Positions 53,102-63,134 of a stretch of 64,000 bases of DNA are shown piece after piece. Both the position numbers and the translations under genes were made by a program. The stretch is taken from positions 620,001 through 684,000 of the forward strand of contig NZ_CP114289.2 in assembly GCF_027111315.2 (NCBI RefSeq), given 5' to 3'. Under the pieces are notes generated by a model. That model was not told where the DNA came from, made no database searches, and saw only the letters and a program-made list of their open reading frames with translations. This DNA comes from Flavobacterium limnophilum. Its GTDB lineage: Bacteria > Bacteroidota > Bacteroidia > Flavobacteriales > Flavobacteriaceae. How positions within the stretch are numbered: the first letter of the stretch is position 1; every line of letters begins with the position of its first letter.

Positions 53102-54055
53102 TTAAGGTTTCAAATAAGAACTCAAATCAAACGTATGTATTTGTTGTGGAGTATTGGCAATGGGTTTTCTAACGAAAGATTCATTGGTCAAATAAAACAG
53201 CTTTCCATCTTTGGTTGCGATTCCTTCTGTTTGATGAAAAGGCATTGAAAGCTTGATTCTTCGTTGGTTGGCCATCGAGAAATTGAAGTTTTTCAAATCG
53301 GATATTAAGTATAAAAACGGATGCAAGGTTTTGGTATAACCACAAAGAAAAATTGCTTTTCCAGAATCGAATGCCGTTGCGCCAGTAATTAATCCTTGCA
53401 CATTCAGGGTTGCTTTTTGTTGGGCAATATGGCTTCCAGGAGTTTTGGGCAACACATAAACAGTGGTTTTGTTTTGGCTCCATTGTTTGCTAAACAAATA
53501 AATGCTGTCTTGGGAAACGACAAAAGCCTCGCAGTCAAAATTGGTCGAATTTGATTTTTGTATGCTAAAATCCGTTTGATTGGAATACGAAAAGGAAATG
53601 GTGTCTATCACGGGATTGTTCAACAAGAAAGATTTTTTTTCGATTCTCAGAATATGCAAATCGTTTCGGTTGCCTTGAAAATTATTCCCAAAATCGCCAA
53701 TATAAATGTAACTGCTGTCTTGCGAAATTTCTTCCCAGTCGTTGTTTTTTACTTTTTCGAGTTTGATTTTTTTTTGAATTTTTCCGTTCGAATCCAATCC
53801 ATAAATCGTGGTGTCGTGGTCGTCGTTGTGTGTCCACAATAGATTGTCGAAAGCCATCAAACCTGAAGTTTCCACTAAAGAATCGCTTAATTTCTGGGAA
53901 GTTGCCGCTTTGATTCTGGCGGAAGCATAGACACAACTTCCATTGTTTTCAGTTGCATTTGGGGTGAAATTTTTGGCAAGCGAATCCGTACAGCCCGAAA
54001 TTTGACTGTAAGTTGAGGTAATACAAAGCAGGAAAAACAGGATTGCTTTTTTCAT
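53102..54055 (-). CDS. Secreted beta-propeller-like protein with a GCTDxxAxNxxPxAT domain
   Basis: 317 residues with signal peptide (about 1-17). The mature N-terminus, GCTDSLAKNFTPNATENNGSC, is one copy of a short Cys-pair repeat common in Bacteroidota type IX substrates. The rest (about 45-317) has WTHNDDHDTTIYGLDSNGK and YIGDFGNNFQGNR, resembling propeller-type phytase/esterase-like folds of unknown activity. No type IX C-terminal sorting domain is visible, so it is probably periplasmic. Single gene. Confidence 0.7.
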   Translation of the reverse strand: MKKAILFFLLCITSTYSQISGCTDSLAKNFTPNATENNGSCVYASARIKAATSQKLSDSLVETSGLMAFDNLLWTHNDDHDTTIYGLDSNGKIQKKIKLEKVKNNDWEEISQDSSYIYIGDFGNNFQGNRNDLHILRIEKKSFLLNNPVIDTISFSYSNQTDFSIQKSNSTNFDCEAFVVSQDSIYLFSKQWSQNKTTVYVLPKTPGSHIAQQKATLNVQGLITGATAFDSGKAIFLCGYTKTLHPFLYLISDLKNFNFSMANQRRIKLSMPFHQTEGIATKDGKLFYLTNESFVRKPIANTPQQIHTFDLSSYLKP

Positions 54056-54187
54056 TTGGTCAAAAGTAAGTTTTTAAAATGAAAGTTGTCGCTAGGAATA
54101 TTGATTCAAAAAACGGTCACTATCAAAATAATCATTACATTAGACTTGATTTTAAATGTCAGTCGATTTTAATAAAAACAACAAAAT

Positions 54188-55195
54188 ATGTTTCATTCAA
54201 AAATAGCGGGATTAGGATATTACGTTCCTTCAAATATTGTCACCAATGACGATTTGTCCAAAATAATGGATACCAATGACGAATGGATTCAGGAAAGAAC
54301 CGGAATACAGGAGCGAAGACACATCAGACCGGGCGAAGACACCACGACAACAATGGGAGTGAAAGCGGCTAAAATAGCCATTGAACGTTCTGGTGTTGCC
54401 AAAGAAGACATCGATTTCATCATTTTTGCCACATTGAGTCCCGATTATTATTTTCCTGGGCCAGGAGTTTTGGTACAACGAGATTTGGGTCTTAGAACCG
54501 TTGGAGCATTAGATATCCGGAATCAATGTTCCGGTTTTGTGTATGCGATTTCGGTTGCCGACCAATACATCAAAACGGGAATGTACAAAAATATTTTGGT
54601 CATTGGTTCCGAAGTGCAATCGACGGGATTGGACATGACCGATCGTGGTCGCAGTGTTTCGGTGATTTTTGGTGATGGAGCTGGAGCAGCCGTTTTGAGC
54701 AGGGAAGAAGACGAATCGAAAGGAATTTTGTCCACACATTTGCATTCCGAAGGGCAACACGCCGAAGAATTAATTGTAAAAGCACCCGGAATGGGAGGGC
54801 GCTGGGTTACCGATATTCTGTCAGACCATAATCCGGATGACGAAAGTTATTTTCCCTATATGAACGGTCAATTTGTGTTCAAAAATGCCGTAGTTCGTTT
54901 TGCCGAAGTTATCAACGAAGGCTTGGAAGCCAATAATTTAGAGGTTTCGGATATCAATATGTTGATTCCACATCAGGCTAATTTGAGGATTTCCCAATTC
55001 ATTCAAAAGAAATTCGGCTTGAATGACGACCAAGTTTTTAGCAACATCCAAAAATATGGAAACACGACCGCAGCCTCGATTCCGATTGCCTTGACCGAAG
55101 CTTGGGAGCAAGGGAAAATCAAGTCGGGCGACCTAGTGGTTTTGGCCGCTTTTGGCAGTGGATTTACTTGGGGAAGCGTTATTATTAGGTGGTAA
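54188..55195 (+). CDS. 3-oxoacyl-ACP synthase III (FabH-type)
   Basis: 335 residues, normal for KAS III. The triad is visible: C114 in NQCSGFVYA, His in MLIPHQANLRI and Asn in YGNTTAASIP. ERTGIQERRHI is the family's N-terminal marker. Such enzymes start fatty-acid chains from acetyl-CoA (or branched acyl-CoA, in flavobacteria) and malonyl-ACP. The lack of a fatty-acid operon suggests it may be a secondary paralogue; plsX and the other fab genes are not nearby. Terminator follows at 55221-55249. Confidence 0.9.
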   Translation: MFHSKIAGLGYYVPSNIVTNDDLSKIMDTNDEWIQERTGIQERRHIRPGEDTTTTMGVKAAKIAIERSGVAKEDIDFIIFATLSPDYYFPGPGVLVQRDLGLRTVGALDIRNQCSGFVYAISVADQYIKTGMYKNILVIGSEVQSTGLDMTDRGRSVSVIFGDGAGAAVLSREEDESKGILSTHLHSEGQHAEELIVKAPGMGGRWVTDILSDHNPDDESYFPYMNGQFVFKNAVVRFAEVINEGLEANNLEVSDINMLIPHQANLRISQFIQKKFGLNDDQVFSNIQKYGNTTAASIPIALTEAWEQGKIKSGDLVVLAAFGSGFTWGSVIIRW

Positions 55196-55220
55196 AATAG
55201 ATGAAAGCATAAAATGGCAG

Positions 55221-55249
55221 CCTCGAAGAAATCCACTTCGAGGTTTTTT
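55221..55249 (+). terminator. Terminator of the FabH-type gene
   Basis: CCTCGAAG/CTTCGAGG stem with 7-base loop and T-run. Confidence 0.85.
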
Positions 55250-55342
55250 ATTTTTATTATAAATCGGATTTATTTTGATTTTGTATTCCAAAAATATATA
55301 ATTTTAACAAGGTTTTACACTTCAATAAAACACCCATTTCCA

Positions 55343-56371
55343 ATGAAAAAAATCGTTTTGTTTGTCTTTGTTTTTTGTTTGTTTTTATCTTGTTCCAAAA
55401 AAGAAAACAAGGTTGAAAATGTGGAAAAAGCTTTTTATTACTGGAAAAGCAATGATAATTATGGTAGCCTAATAAGTGCTCAAATCAGTAAAGCGAAAGT
55501 AAAAAAAATATACTTTAAGCTTTTTGAAGTGGATTACATCGAAACGATGGGCAATTTTCCTTATGAAAAAAACAAACCCAGTGAGTATGATTTTCGTGAT
55601 TTGGATTCGTTGACCATTGTACCAACGGTTTTTATAAAGAATGAAATTTTTCAATACAATACCGAAAAATCATTGGATAAATTGGCCGACAATATTGTTT
55701 TTCTGGTAGACAAATACTATAAAGGGAGTGATCAATCCGAAATCCAGATTGATTGTGATTGGACAAAATCGACTAAGGATAAATATTTCTATTTGTTGAA
55801 AAAAATTAAGGAATTCTCCAAGAAAGAAATCAGTTGCACGCTTCGTTTGTATCCGTACAAATATCCCGATATTATGGGCGTTCCACCTGTAGATAAAGCA
55901 ATGTTGATGTGTTATAATTTGATAAAACCATTGTCCAACAAAGACAAAAATTCTATTTTAGACCTAGCTGAATTAAAATCCTATTTGAATGAAAGACGCA
56001 GTTATCCCCTGCATTTGGATGTGGCTTTACCGGTTTTTTATTGGACACAATGGTATCAAAACAATCGATTTTCGGGATTGTTGAATATCAATTCGGCGGA
56101 TATTGCTGGGTTTACAAAGGAAGTCAAACCAATGTGGTATGAAGTAACGAAAGACACTACTTATAATTACAATTCCTATTTCAAAAAAGGAAACCAAATC
56201 AAATGCGAAGAAGTTTCGGTTGCAACTATCAACGAAGCGATTTCAATCATTAAAAAGAACGTCGAATTAGACAAAAACACGACCATTTCCTTATTTCATT
56301 TAGACGATAGCACTTTCAAAAAATACAGCAATGAAGAAATTTCTAGTTTTTACAGTTCTTTTAGTAAGTAG
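55343..56371 (+). CDS. Lipoprotein, possibly with a TIM-barrel (DUF3142-like) domain
   Basis: 342 residues from the ATG at 55343, chosen because MKKIVLFVFVFCLFLSC is a complete lipoprotein signal (Cys17). IQIDCDWTKSTKDKYFYLLK followed by SCTLRLYPYK and LHLDVALPVFYWTQWY gives strand-end acidic residues in a TIM-barrel-like order reminiscent of DUF3142; this is tentative. Its last 41 bp overlap the start of the next gene, so the two are translationally coupled. Envelope location; function unknown. Confidence 0.7.
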   Translation: MKKIVLFVFVFCLFLSCSKKENKVENVEKAFYYWKSNDNYGSLISAQISKAKVKKIYFKLFEVDYIETMGNFPYEKNKPSEYDFRDLDSLTIVPTVFIKNEIFQYNTEKSLDKLADNIVFLVDKYYKGSDQSEIQIDCDWTKSTKDKYFYLLKKIKEFSKKEISCTLRLYPYKYPDIMGVPPVDKAMLMCYNLIKPLSNKDKNSILDLAELKSYLNERRSYPLHLDVALPVFYWTQWYQNNRFSGLLNINSADIAGFTKEVKPMWYEVTKDTTYNYNSYFKKGNQIKCEEVSVATINEAISIIKKNVELDKNTTISLFHLDDSTFKKYSNEEISSFYSSFSK

Positions 56372-58604
56372 TTTCAAAAGTCTGGCTTGTGGCTATTCGC
56401 CTTATGGTGAGGATGTTCGGTATTGCTTGTTCAAGGCTGAATATTTCAGCTATTCTCACTACAAAGCGTTTTATTATAATGCCAATTTATGGGGATTTGA
56501 TTACGATCAAAATCCTAATAATTACAAAATGAATATTGATGCTAATATTTTGGATTGGTACAATTTTACCAATAAAAAGGTAAGTATTGAAAGTATTGAG
56601 GATTTTAATAATAATTTGACACTTACGGATATTCATCCCAAAAGCAAGAATGAATTTATCCACTATTTGTATCAAAACAAGAAAACAGCTGCGATTGAAT
56701 ATTTGAAAATGGCCAAGAATTGCGAAGCCGTAAACAATGTGATTGAGGATGATACTTGGGAACGAAATGAGGTTGCCAATACCAATGATAGATCTGTTTT
56801 GTTAAATAAATTAGTTCAAATCACAGAAAAAGAAAAAAATGTTTATTTCAAACGGAAGTATGCTTTTTTGACGATTCGATTGGCGTATTATGCTGGAGAA
56901 AAGGATATTATTAAAGCTGTTTTTGGTGCTAATTTTAATTTTGGACCAAAAGATTACCTCTACAATTGGAGTTTGTTTTTTCGCGCTTTTACAAAATCAA
57001 ATGCCGATGCGATGATTGATGTTGCTAATTTGATGGCAAATTGTCCCGAAAAAACATATGCTAGTTATTATTATTTTCACGAAGGATTTAAAATAGAAGA
57101 AGCTTTGCAACAAGCCAAAAACAAAGTCGAAATTGCCAATGTATATGCTTATGCTTCTATCCAAAAAGTGGATAAAAATTTAGAATATTTGAAAGAGATT
57201 TATAAAAATAATCCAAAAGCTGAAATTCTAGGATTTTTGTTGTTGCGGGAAATCAATAAAATAGAGGATTGGGTTTATACACCTTATTACACCAATTATT
57301 TGCCATCAACGGTATATGATCCTTGGACTGATAATAGTGATAAAACCACCACCGAAACGCTTAGAACTCGTTCTGAAAACGACCGACTGTATGCGCAGGA
57401 AGTTTTGGATTTTATACAATCAATAGATTCGAAGACGACTCAAAATCCTTTGGTTTGGGAAGCGGCTCAAATCAATTTGCAATTTATCACCCGTAAATAT
57501 GACGATTGTTTACAGCAAATTGCCTCGTTTGAGAAGTTGCATAAATCTGAAAAAGTTTCAGAAGAAATCGAGAAAATAAAAGCACTTTGTATTACAGCGA
57601 ATCAAGAAAACGGAAAAGCTGTGATAAAACCCGAAATTCAAAATACAATTTTAAAATTCAAAAACGATGAACGTTTTATTTTTGCCTTAGGAAGAGAATT
57701 AGAGTTTAAAGGAAATATAACCGATGGAATTGCTTTGATTTCGTTGTTGGAAGACGACTATTCTTATGGGCTAGATGATGTAGAATGGCAAGGCAATCGT
57801 CTTCAAACTTCGGGGAATTTTCAAGTGTTTTATACTTATTTCGATTATTTGGATTTTGTGTATTCTGCCAAGGATTTGCAAGCTATTGTAGGTAAGTTAA
57901 AATCAGGTTTTGCCACAGATTTCGAAAAAACTATTTACGCAAAATTGCTAAAAGACAAAGATTATTTGACCGATTTATTAGGAACCAAATACATTCGAGA
58001 AAATCAATTGGATAAGGCTATAATCACTTTTAAATCATTGGACAAAAACTATTGGGAGGATAATTACAATGCCTGGGAAAGAGGGAATTATGGTGATGAT
58101 TATACTTTTGACGAAAATCCATTCTACGATTTTAAATACACCGAAGGATTTATAGAGCATAAAGAAAAATTCATCGTGACCAAACTTTCCGTGACCGAAC
58201 ATTTGATAAAATACATCAATCTAGCATACAATTCGAAGACCAAAGACCGAGATTATTACTATTTTCTTTTGGCAAATTGCTATTACAATATGTCGGATTA
58301 CGGCAATTCGTGGATGATGCGTCGTTATTCGAGCAGTTCGTCTTATTATGGACAAGAATATGAAAATGAATCCTATATTGACGAGATTGAATACAGAAAT
58401 AAAATTAAGGCTGTTACTTATTATAAATTGGCTTATCAAAATGCCAAGACAGCCAAATTCAAAGCACTCTGCTTGCGATTGATGGATTATGTACAAAAAA
58501 ATGAATATAGTGATTCGAAAAGAGTTGCTGCTCAATTTCCCGAATTCAAATCTGATTTATCAGGCTGCGAAAATTTAGCCAATTATTTTAAATCTAGAAG
58601 ATAA
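56331..58604 (+). CDS. Large secreted repeat-containing protein of unknown function
   Basis: 757 residues with a signal peptide (about 1-19, MKKFLVFTVLLVSSFKSLA). The mature N-terminus is CGYSPYGEDVRYCLF. The remainder is rich in Tyr, Asn and Lys with helical repeat character (for example EYLKMAKNCEAV and KAVTYYKLAYQNAKTAKFKA), suggesting TPR-like helical hairpins. No enzyme motif is recognised. It is coupled to the upstream lipoprotein by a 41-bp overlap, and the pair probably works together at the cell envelope. Confidence 0.7.
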   Translation: MKKFLVFTVLLVSSFKSLACGYSPYGEDVRYCLFKAEYFSYSHYKAFYYNANLWGFDYDQNPNNYKMNIDANILDWYNFTNKKVSIESIEDFNNNLTLTDIHPKSKNEFIHYLYQNKKTAAIEYLKMAKNCEAVNNVIEDDTWERNEVANTNDRSVLLNKLVQITEKEKNVYFKRKYAFLTIRLAYYAGEKDIIKAVFGANFNFGPKDYLYNWSLFFRAFTKSNADAMIDVANLMANCPEKTYASYYYFHEGFKIEEALQQAKNKVEIANVYAYASIQKVDKNLEYLKEIYKNNPKAEILGFLLLREINKIEDWVYTPYYTNYLPSTVYDPWTDNSDKTTTETLRTRSENDRLYAQEVLDFIQSIDSKTTQNPLVWEAAQINLQFITRKYDDCLQQIASFEKLHKSEKVSEEIEKIKALCITANQENGKAVIKPEIQNTILKFKNDERFIFALGRELEFKGNITDGIALISLLEDDYSYGLDDVEWQGNRLQTSGNFQVFYTYFDYLDFVYSAKDLQAIVGKLKSGFATDFEKTIYAKLLKDKDYLTDLLGTKYIRENQLDKAIITFKSLDKNYWEDNYNAWERGNYGDDYTFDENPFYDFKYTEGFIEHKEKFIVTKLSVTEHLIKYINLAYNSKTKDRDYYYFLLANCYYNMSDYGNSWMMRRYSSSSSYYGQEYENESYIDEIEYRNKIKAVTYYKLAYQNAKTAKFKALCLRLMDYVQKNEYSDSKRVAAQFPEFKSDLSGCENLANYFKSRR

Positions 58605-58631
58605 AATGGGATTTCTGTTGTTTTTACCTTA

Positions 58632-61600
58632 CTATCTTTTCAAACTAAAATGCGATTTGAAGACTTTTGAAGTTTCTTTTTCGTCATAATTTACCGTGAA
58701 CCAATAATCGGTGGAGGGCAAAGGTTGTCCGTTGTACATTCCGTTCCAACCTCCCGTTGCAGGCGATATTTCCTTGAGTAATTTTCCGTAGCGGTCAAAA
58801 ATGAATATCGGCGCATTGGGATTCGTGGACAACAGATGGCGAATATTCCAGGTTTCATTAAAGCCGTCACCATTTGGAGTGAAAAATTTGGGGTAATTGA
58901 TGATTACGGCATTTATGGAGGCTGGATCACAATGTCCGTTCTTGTCCCTAACCGAAATAATATGTTCGCCCGGTCTTACATTCGTATATTGATTGCTGTC
59001 TTGATACGGAAAATCGTCCAGTTTGTATTCATAATTCCCGGAGCCGACACCCAAAACATTTACCAAGATAAAAGTTGGATTTTCAAAGGCATCACTGTAC
59101 GTAATTTCAAGGTAGGGTGCATATTTGGAGACTTTGGTTGCAGCTGTATTGACGCAAGTTGTGGTCGTGTTTGTTATTGTAACGGCATAATCACCAATTT
59201 GGCTGGTGGTAATCGATGCCGTGTTGCCACCAAAAGGATTCCCGTCCAATGTCCATTCAAATAAATAATTGGCTCCTGAAATTCCCGTGTCAATTGTTGC
59301 AGGGTTCAATAAAGTGCCAGTTTGATAATCTTCACAAATGAAATATTCCGAATCTAATTGAGGATTGGGTAACGGATTCACGATTAATTTTAATTCGACA
59401 ACGTCAAAGCAAGAATTTGGTATCGTATTGTTGGCCACTCGAATCCAAACACTGTCTGTAAATGGATTGTCGTTTTGGTATGTGGCTGGATTTGCAATAG
59501 GAACCGCGTTGATGTCATTGGCTGCAGCCGCATCATTATAAAATGTCAGCGTAAAGTTGGCATCGGGCGTTTGTCCGTTTAATGCTTGGTTTCTAATGGA
59601 TAAAGCGGTCAAATCAAATTGGAAAATACCGTCGTTTGCGCCAAAAGTATCACAGGTTTCTAAATTATTGACAGGGTTGGCAATAGGTTTTGGAGCAATG
59701 GTAATACTGAATGGATTTTCGTCGCTGCAATTCAATCGGTCGCCGGTTTCGTAATAAATATAATACGTGGGCAAAACTGTTGCTGGAGTTACCGTGGTGC
59801 CGGGCGGAATTATGTTTCCACCGCCCAAAGGACCTCCGGGTGCGTCATAATAAAAATTGTTTGCAGTTGGCAATGGCGGGAAAGTAAAACTGTTGCAATA
59901 AGTCAATTGCGTCGGAATTGGATCGGCCTCAACGCCATTAATGGAAATGTCGAAAAAGTTTTCCGAATAACAAAAAGGGTCGTTGGGATGTGCCGCATAA
60001 ATGTAAATCCTGTTGTTGGCACTGATGACACTTCCCGCAGCCAATGGATCCAAGCCATTTGGATTGTCGTAATAATTTCCATTGGATAGCGGAGTCAAAA
60101 CATAGGAAGTACATTGTTCTACATTGGCTCTCGAATCTATCACGGGTTTTTGATTAATGGTAATCAGCCAAGTTTTTTCATTGTAGCAGCCCGCAGTTGT
60201 TGCCGATGGTTTGTAAATATATACCGTTGTCGTGGTAGTTATGCTGTCAACATTTGGGATTAATTTGATATTTCCGGGAGTTGTTGGTCCTCCGGGCATA
60301 GTATAATATTCGCCGCCATCCACTTGAACAGGCAACAGGAAACTGGCGCAAGCTGTTGCATTTACGGGAGCATTTAGAAAAGGTGCATTTATCGTGATTT
60401 TGAAAAAATCATCATCCGTACAATTCGGTGTTCCTGCTCCGGGAACATAAGTATATACCGTGGTGGTTTGCGAAATGACTCCCGGCGGTATTATGTTTCC
60501 GCCACCATTAGGGGCATCGCGGTATTCGCCAACTGGTGCCGGCGGAAGATTATACGATATGCAACGGTTTATGTCAGTCAAGTCCAAGGTGTTGATGTAA
60601 ACCGTGAAGACGGTATCAGGCGTTCTACACCCATTATTAATTGCGAAAACATAAAGCGTTGTCGTAGTGGTTATGGGCGAAACGGCTGGAGTGTATATTC
60701 CAGTTACGGCATCAAAAGTGTAATAATCGCCGACGGCCAATGGGGGCAAATTATAGGAAGTGCAATCAAAAGCATTTGCAATTGGGGCAATCGTGGGCGT
60801 AACGTTTATCGTAATATTGAATTGACTTTCAAGAATACAAGGATTGGCAAGATCTGACGATGAAAAATAGGTGTAAATTGTTGTCGTTCCGGGAGTTGTT
60901 AGGGTAGTTCCGCCAGAAAGTTCGGTTCCACCGCCACTTGGTCCACCGGGTAAAGTAAAATAGCGCAACCCAAAAAAGGTCGCAGGTAATTGATATTGGT
61001 CACAAACGGTTATGTCGGTTGGTTTTACATCCAATGGTGTAATTATTCTTATATTGAAATTGCTCTCAAACGGACAACTTGGAGTTCCAGCCGTTGTACT
61101 GTAAACGTATACGGTTTGATCCGTTGTAATTACATCGCCGGCATTCAGCATTGGCAAACCTTGATTGGGCCCCGAATAATAGTTTCCGGGATTGACAAGT
61201 GCAGGCAAAGTGTAACTGTTGCAAACATACTGATTGGAAAGTTGGTCTAAAGTTGGTCTTGGAATAACGATTAGATTAAAACTAGTCGTGTTGAAACAGC
61301 CGGGATTGGTCGTGGTCTGGATTCTTGCAAATATCGGCGTATTGCCTGAAGTATAGGGAACCGTGGAATCTATTCGATTAATTCCCGCACTGGCATCGGC
61401 TGAATTTCCATAATAAGAAACATCATATATTGCAGTTGATTGTCCTCCCAAAATTGTGGCGGTTTGTGAAGCAAGATTAAAATTGGCAGTATTTGTGCCT
61501 GCGGATGTTTCGCATAAAGTCAAATCACCGGGATTATTGGCAACAGGTGGTGGCGCAAGATCTAATTGAAATGTCTTGGTGATTACACAATTTGTCGTTG

Positions 61601-62900
61601 TATTTCTAATTCTAGTCCAAATCGTGGCCGGTAAACTGCCAATGGCAATGGTATAATTGTTCGGCAACGGATTATTATCCAAGGCGGCATCCGCCAAAGA
61701 GGAGTGATAGCTGATTTGGGTTCCGGGCACATTGACAATTGGGGTATTGAAAGCCAAATCATAAGTAAAACTAGCTAATCCCGAATTGCATTGAAATAAA
61801 TCCGCAGGATCGGGAGTGGTTATCGGGGCATTGTATTCAACGTTTATAAAATCAGTGGTAACGGGACAATTTGTTGCTATAATGGTATAAGTAAGTCCAT
61901 AAGTTCCGGGTTGGGTTATCGTCAAATCAGGGGTGTTTCCACCAATGGAATTTCCGTTAAATGTCCATGCAAAAGAATAAATAGCCGGATTCAAGCCCGA
62001 AACAAGAGTGTGTGGGCCATTGTCACAAATTGCCGTATTGCCTGCCACGGTCAAGTCTGGACCCAAAACATCTTGACCCACATTGAAACTGTTTGCTCCC
62101 AAAAATATGGCAGAATCGGCTTGATTATCCTGCCTGTCGGCAATTACAAGTTTTATGTGATAGGTTGTATTTGGAACTAAAGTAGTTGACGAAGCGCTCA
62201 TAGAAACGGTTTGTCCATTAAAATTTGTTGCCGAACCCGCAGCGTTTGAACCTCCATTAAACGTTCCAAAATAAGCCGGGTTTTGTGAAGAACAAGAGGA
62301 ATTGTACAATGAATTCCTGATGGTAACGACAGAAATTGGAGTTGTGGTATTGGGTATAACTGCCAAATTGGTTGTAACTCCAGTCGCTGTATTGGTGAGC
62401 AAAAACGCAAAAGCATCGGAAAATTGGCATTGAAAATTGCCGTATTCTTCAGAAGCGAATAAAAAATTGAAGTCGAAGTTGGACGAAAAAGGCACAAAGT
62501 CAAATTCCAGAACCGTGGCATTGGTCGAATTCATCGTGATTCCGGCAGCCAGAAGCGTGGCTTCCAAATCGGAGTCGCCAGTCCAAGAAGCATTGCCGTC
62601 GTTGAGTTGACTGGTGTTTGGCCCAGCCGCGTTTGCCACATTTCCGGTGCTCAAAATAACACCGCTTGACAAAGGGAACGCAGGATTTGTATTGGAAAAA
62701 TACCCAATTCCGTTTGACGAACCAAATCCATTTGAGTTTCCTGTTCTCCAAGTAATGTTGCTTACCGGAACACAAGTTTTGTTGACCAAAACATCGGTAA
62801 CCAGTTCCGGAACGGTATAAGTATTTGTGTCCACGCTAATAGCCTGAGAAAAACATCCTATCCAAAAGAATGAAATGATGAGAGACAGGCTTTTTTTCAT
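58632..62900 (-). CDS. Type IX secretion substrate: choice-of-anchor L protein with seven tandem repeats and type B sorting domain
   Basis: 1422 residues. A signal peptide (about 1-19) leads into a choice-of-anchor L domain (about 20-270, with FLFASEEYGNFQCQFSDAFA). PKD/Ig-like segments follow, then seven repeats of about 60-75 residues (about 595-1070), each with C.xY.LPP...YY..PGG and ending in a YIY...F.I.I strand. The C-terminus (YPKFFTPNGDGFNETWNIRH, then IFDRYGKLL and DYWFTVNY) is a gliding-motility-associated type B sorting domain. The protein is thus exported through the Sec and type IX systems to the cell surface, perhaps as an adhesin. Confidence 0.9.
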   Translation of the reverse strand: MKKSLSLIISFFWIGCFSQAISVDTNTYTVPELVTDVLVNKTCVPVSNITWRTGNSNGFGSSNGIGYFSNTNPAFPLSSGVILSTGNVANAAGPNTSQLNDGNASWTGDSDLEATLLAAGITMNSTNATVLEFDFVPFSSNFDFNFLFASEEYGNFQCQFSDAFAFLLTNTATGVTTNLAVIPNTTTPISVVTIRNSLYNSSCSSQNPAYFGTFNGGSNAAGSATNFNGQTVSMSASSTTLVPNTTYHIKLVIADRQDNQADSAIFLGANSFNVGQDVLGPDLTVAGNTAICDNGPHTLVSGLNPAIYSFAWTFNGNSIGGNTPDLTITQPGTYGLTYTIIATNCPVTTDFINVEYNAPITTPDPADLFQCNSGLASFTYDLAFNTPIVNVPGTQISYHSSLADAALDNNPLPNNYTIAIGSLPATIWTRIRNTTTNCVITKTFQLDLAPPPVANNPGDLTLCETSAGTNTANFNLASQTATILGGQSTAIYDVSYYGNSADASAGINRIDSTVPYTSGNTPIFARIQTTTNPGCFNTTSFNLIVIPRPTLDQLSNQYVCNSYTLPALVNPGNYYSGPNQGLPMLNAGDVITTDQTVYVYSTTAGTPSCPFESNFNIRIITPLDVKPTDITVCDQYQLPATFFGLRYFTLPGGPSGGGTELSGGTTLTTPGTTTIYTYFSSSDLANPCILESQFNITINVTPTIAPIANAFDCTSYNLPPLAVGDYYTFDAVTGIYTPAVSPITTTTTLYVFAINNGCRTPDTVFTVYINTLDLTDINRCISYNLPPAPVGEYRDAPNGGGNIIPPGVISQTTTVYTYVPGAGTPNCTDDDFFKITINAPFLNAPVNATACASFLLPVQVDGGEYYTMPGGPTTPGNIKLIPNVDSITTTTTVYIYKPSATTAGCYNEKTWLITINQKPVIDSRANVEQCTSYVLTPLSNGNYYDNPNGLDPLAAGSVISANNRIYIYAAHPNDPFCYSENFFDISINGVEADPIPTQLTYCNSFTFPPLPTANNFYYDAPGGPLGGGNIIPPGTTVTPATVLPTYYIYYETGDRLNCSDENPFSITIAPKPIANPVNNLETCDTFGANDGIFQFDLTALSIRNQALNGQTPDANFTLTFYNDAAAANDINAVPIANPATYQNDNPFTDSVWIRVANNTIPNSCFDVVELKLIVNPLPNPQLDSEYFICEDYQTGTLLNPATIDTGISGANYLFEWTLDGNPFGGNTASITTSQIGDYAVTITNTTTTCVNTAATKVSKYAPYLEITYSDAFENPTFILVNVLGVGSGNYEYKLDDFPYQDSNQYTNVRPGEHIISVRDKNGHCDPASINAVIINYPKFFTPNGDGFNETWNIRHLLSTNPNAPIFIFDRYGKLLKEISPATGGWNGMYNGQPLPSTDYWFTVNYDEKETSKVFKSHFSLKR

Positions 62901-63104
62901 AAAGAAACAGATTTGGGGTAAAAATACAAATAAATCGATTGAAAGCTAAATTTCACCGATGTAATGCAAGTTACGATTTTTATAAAAACCTAAAAATAAT
63001 TTTAAAACAGGTTTCGAAATTAGTTGACATGAAGTATCAAACTAAAGTATAAAAACTGCTGATTATTTCATATTATTCTAAAACAATTATCTCTCTTAAA
63101 ACCC

Positions 63105-63112
63105 TATATTTG
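63105..63112 (+). promoter_or_regulatory. Promoter -7 box for argS
   Basis: TATATTTG (TAnnTTTG), 22 bp before the argS start codon. Confidence 0.55.
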
Positions 63113-63134
63113 CACACTTAAAATTAGTACAAAA

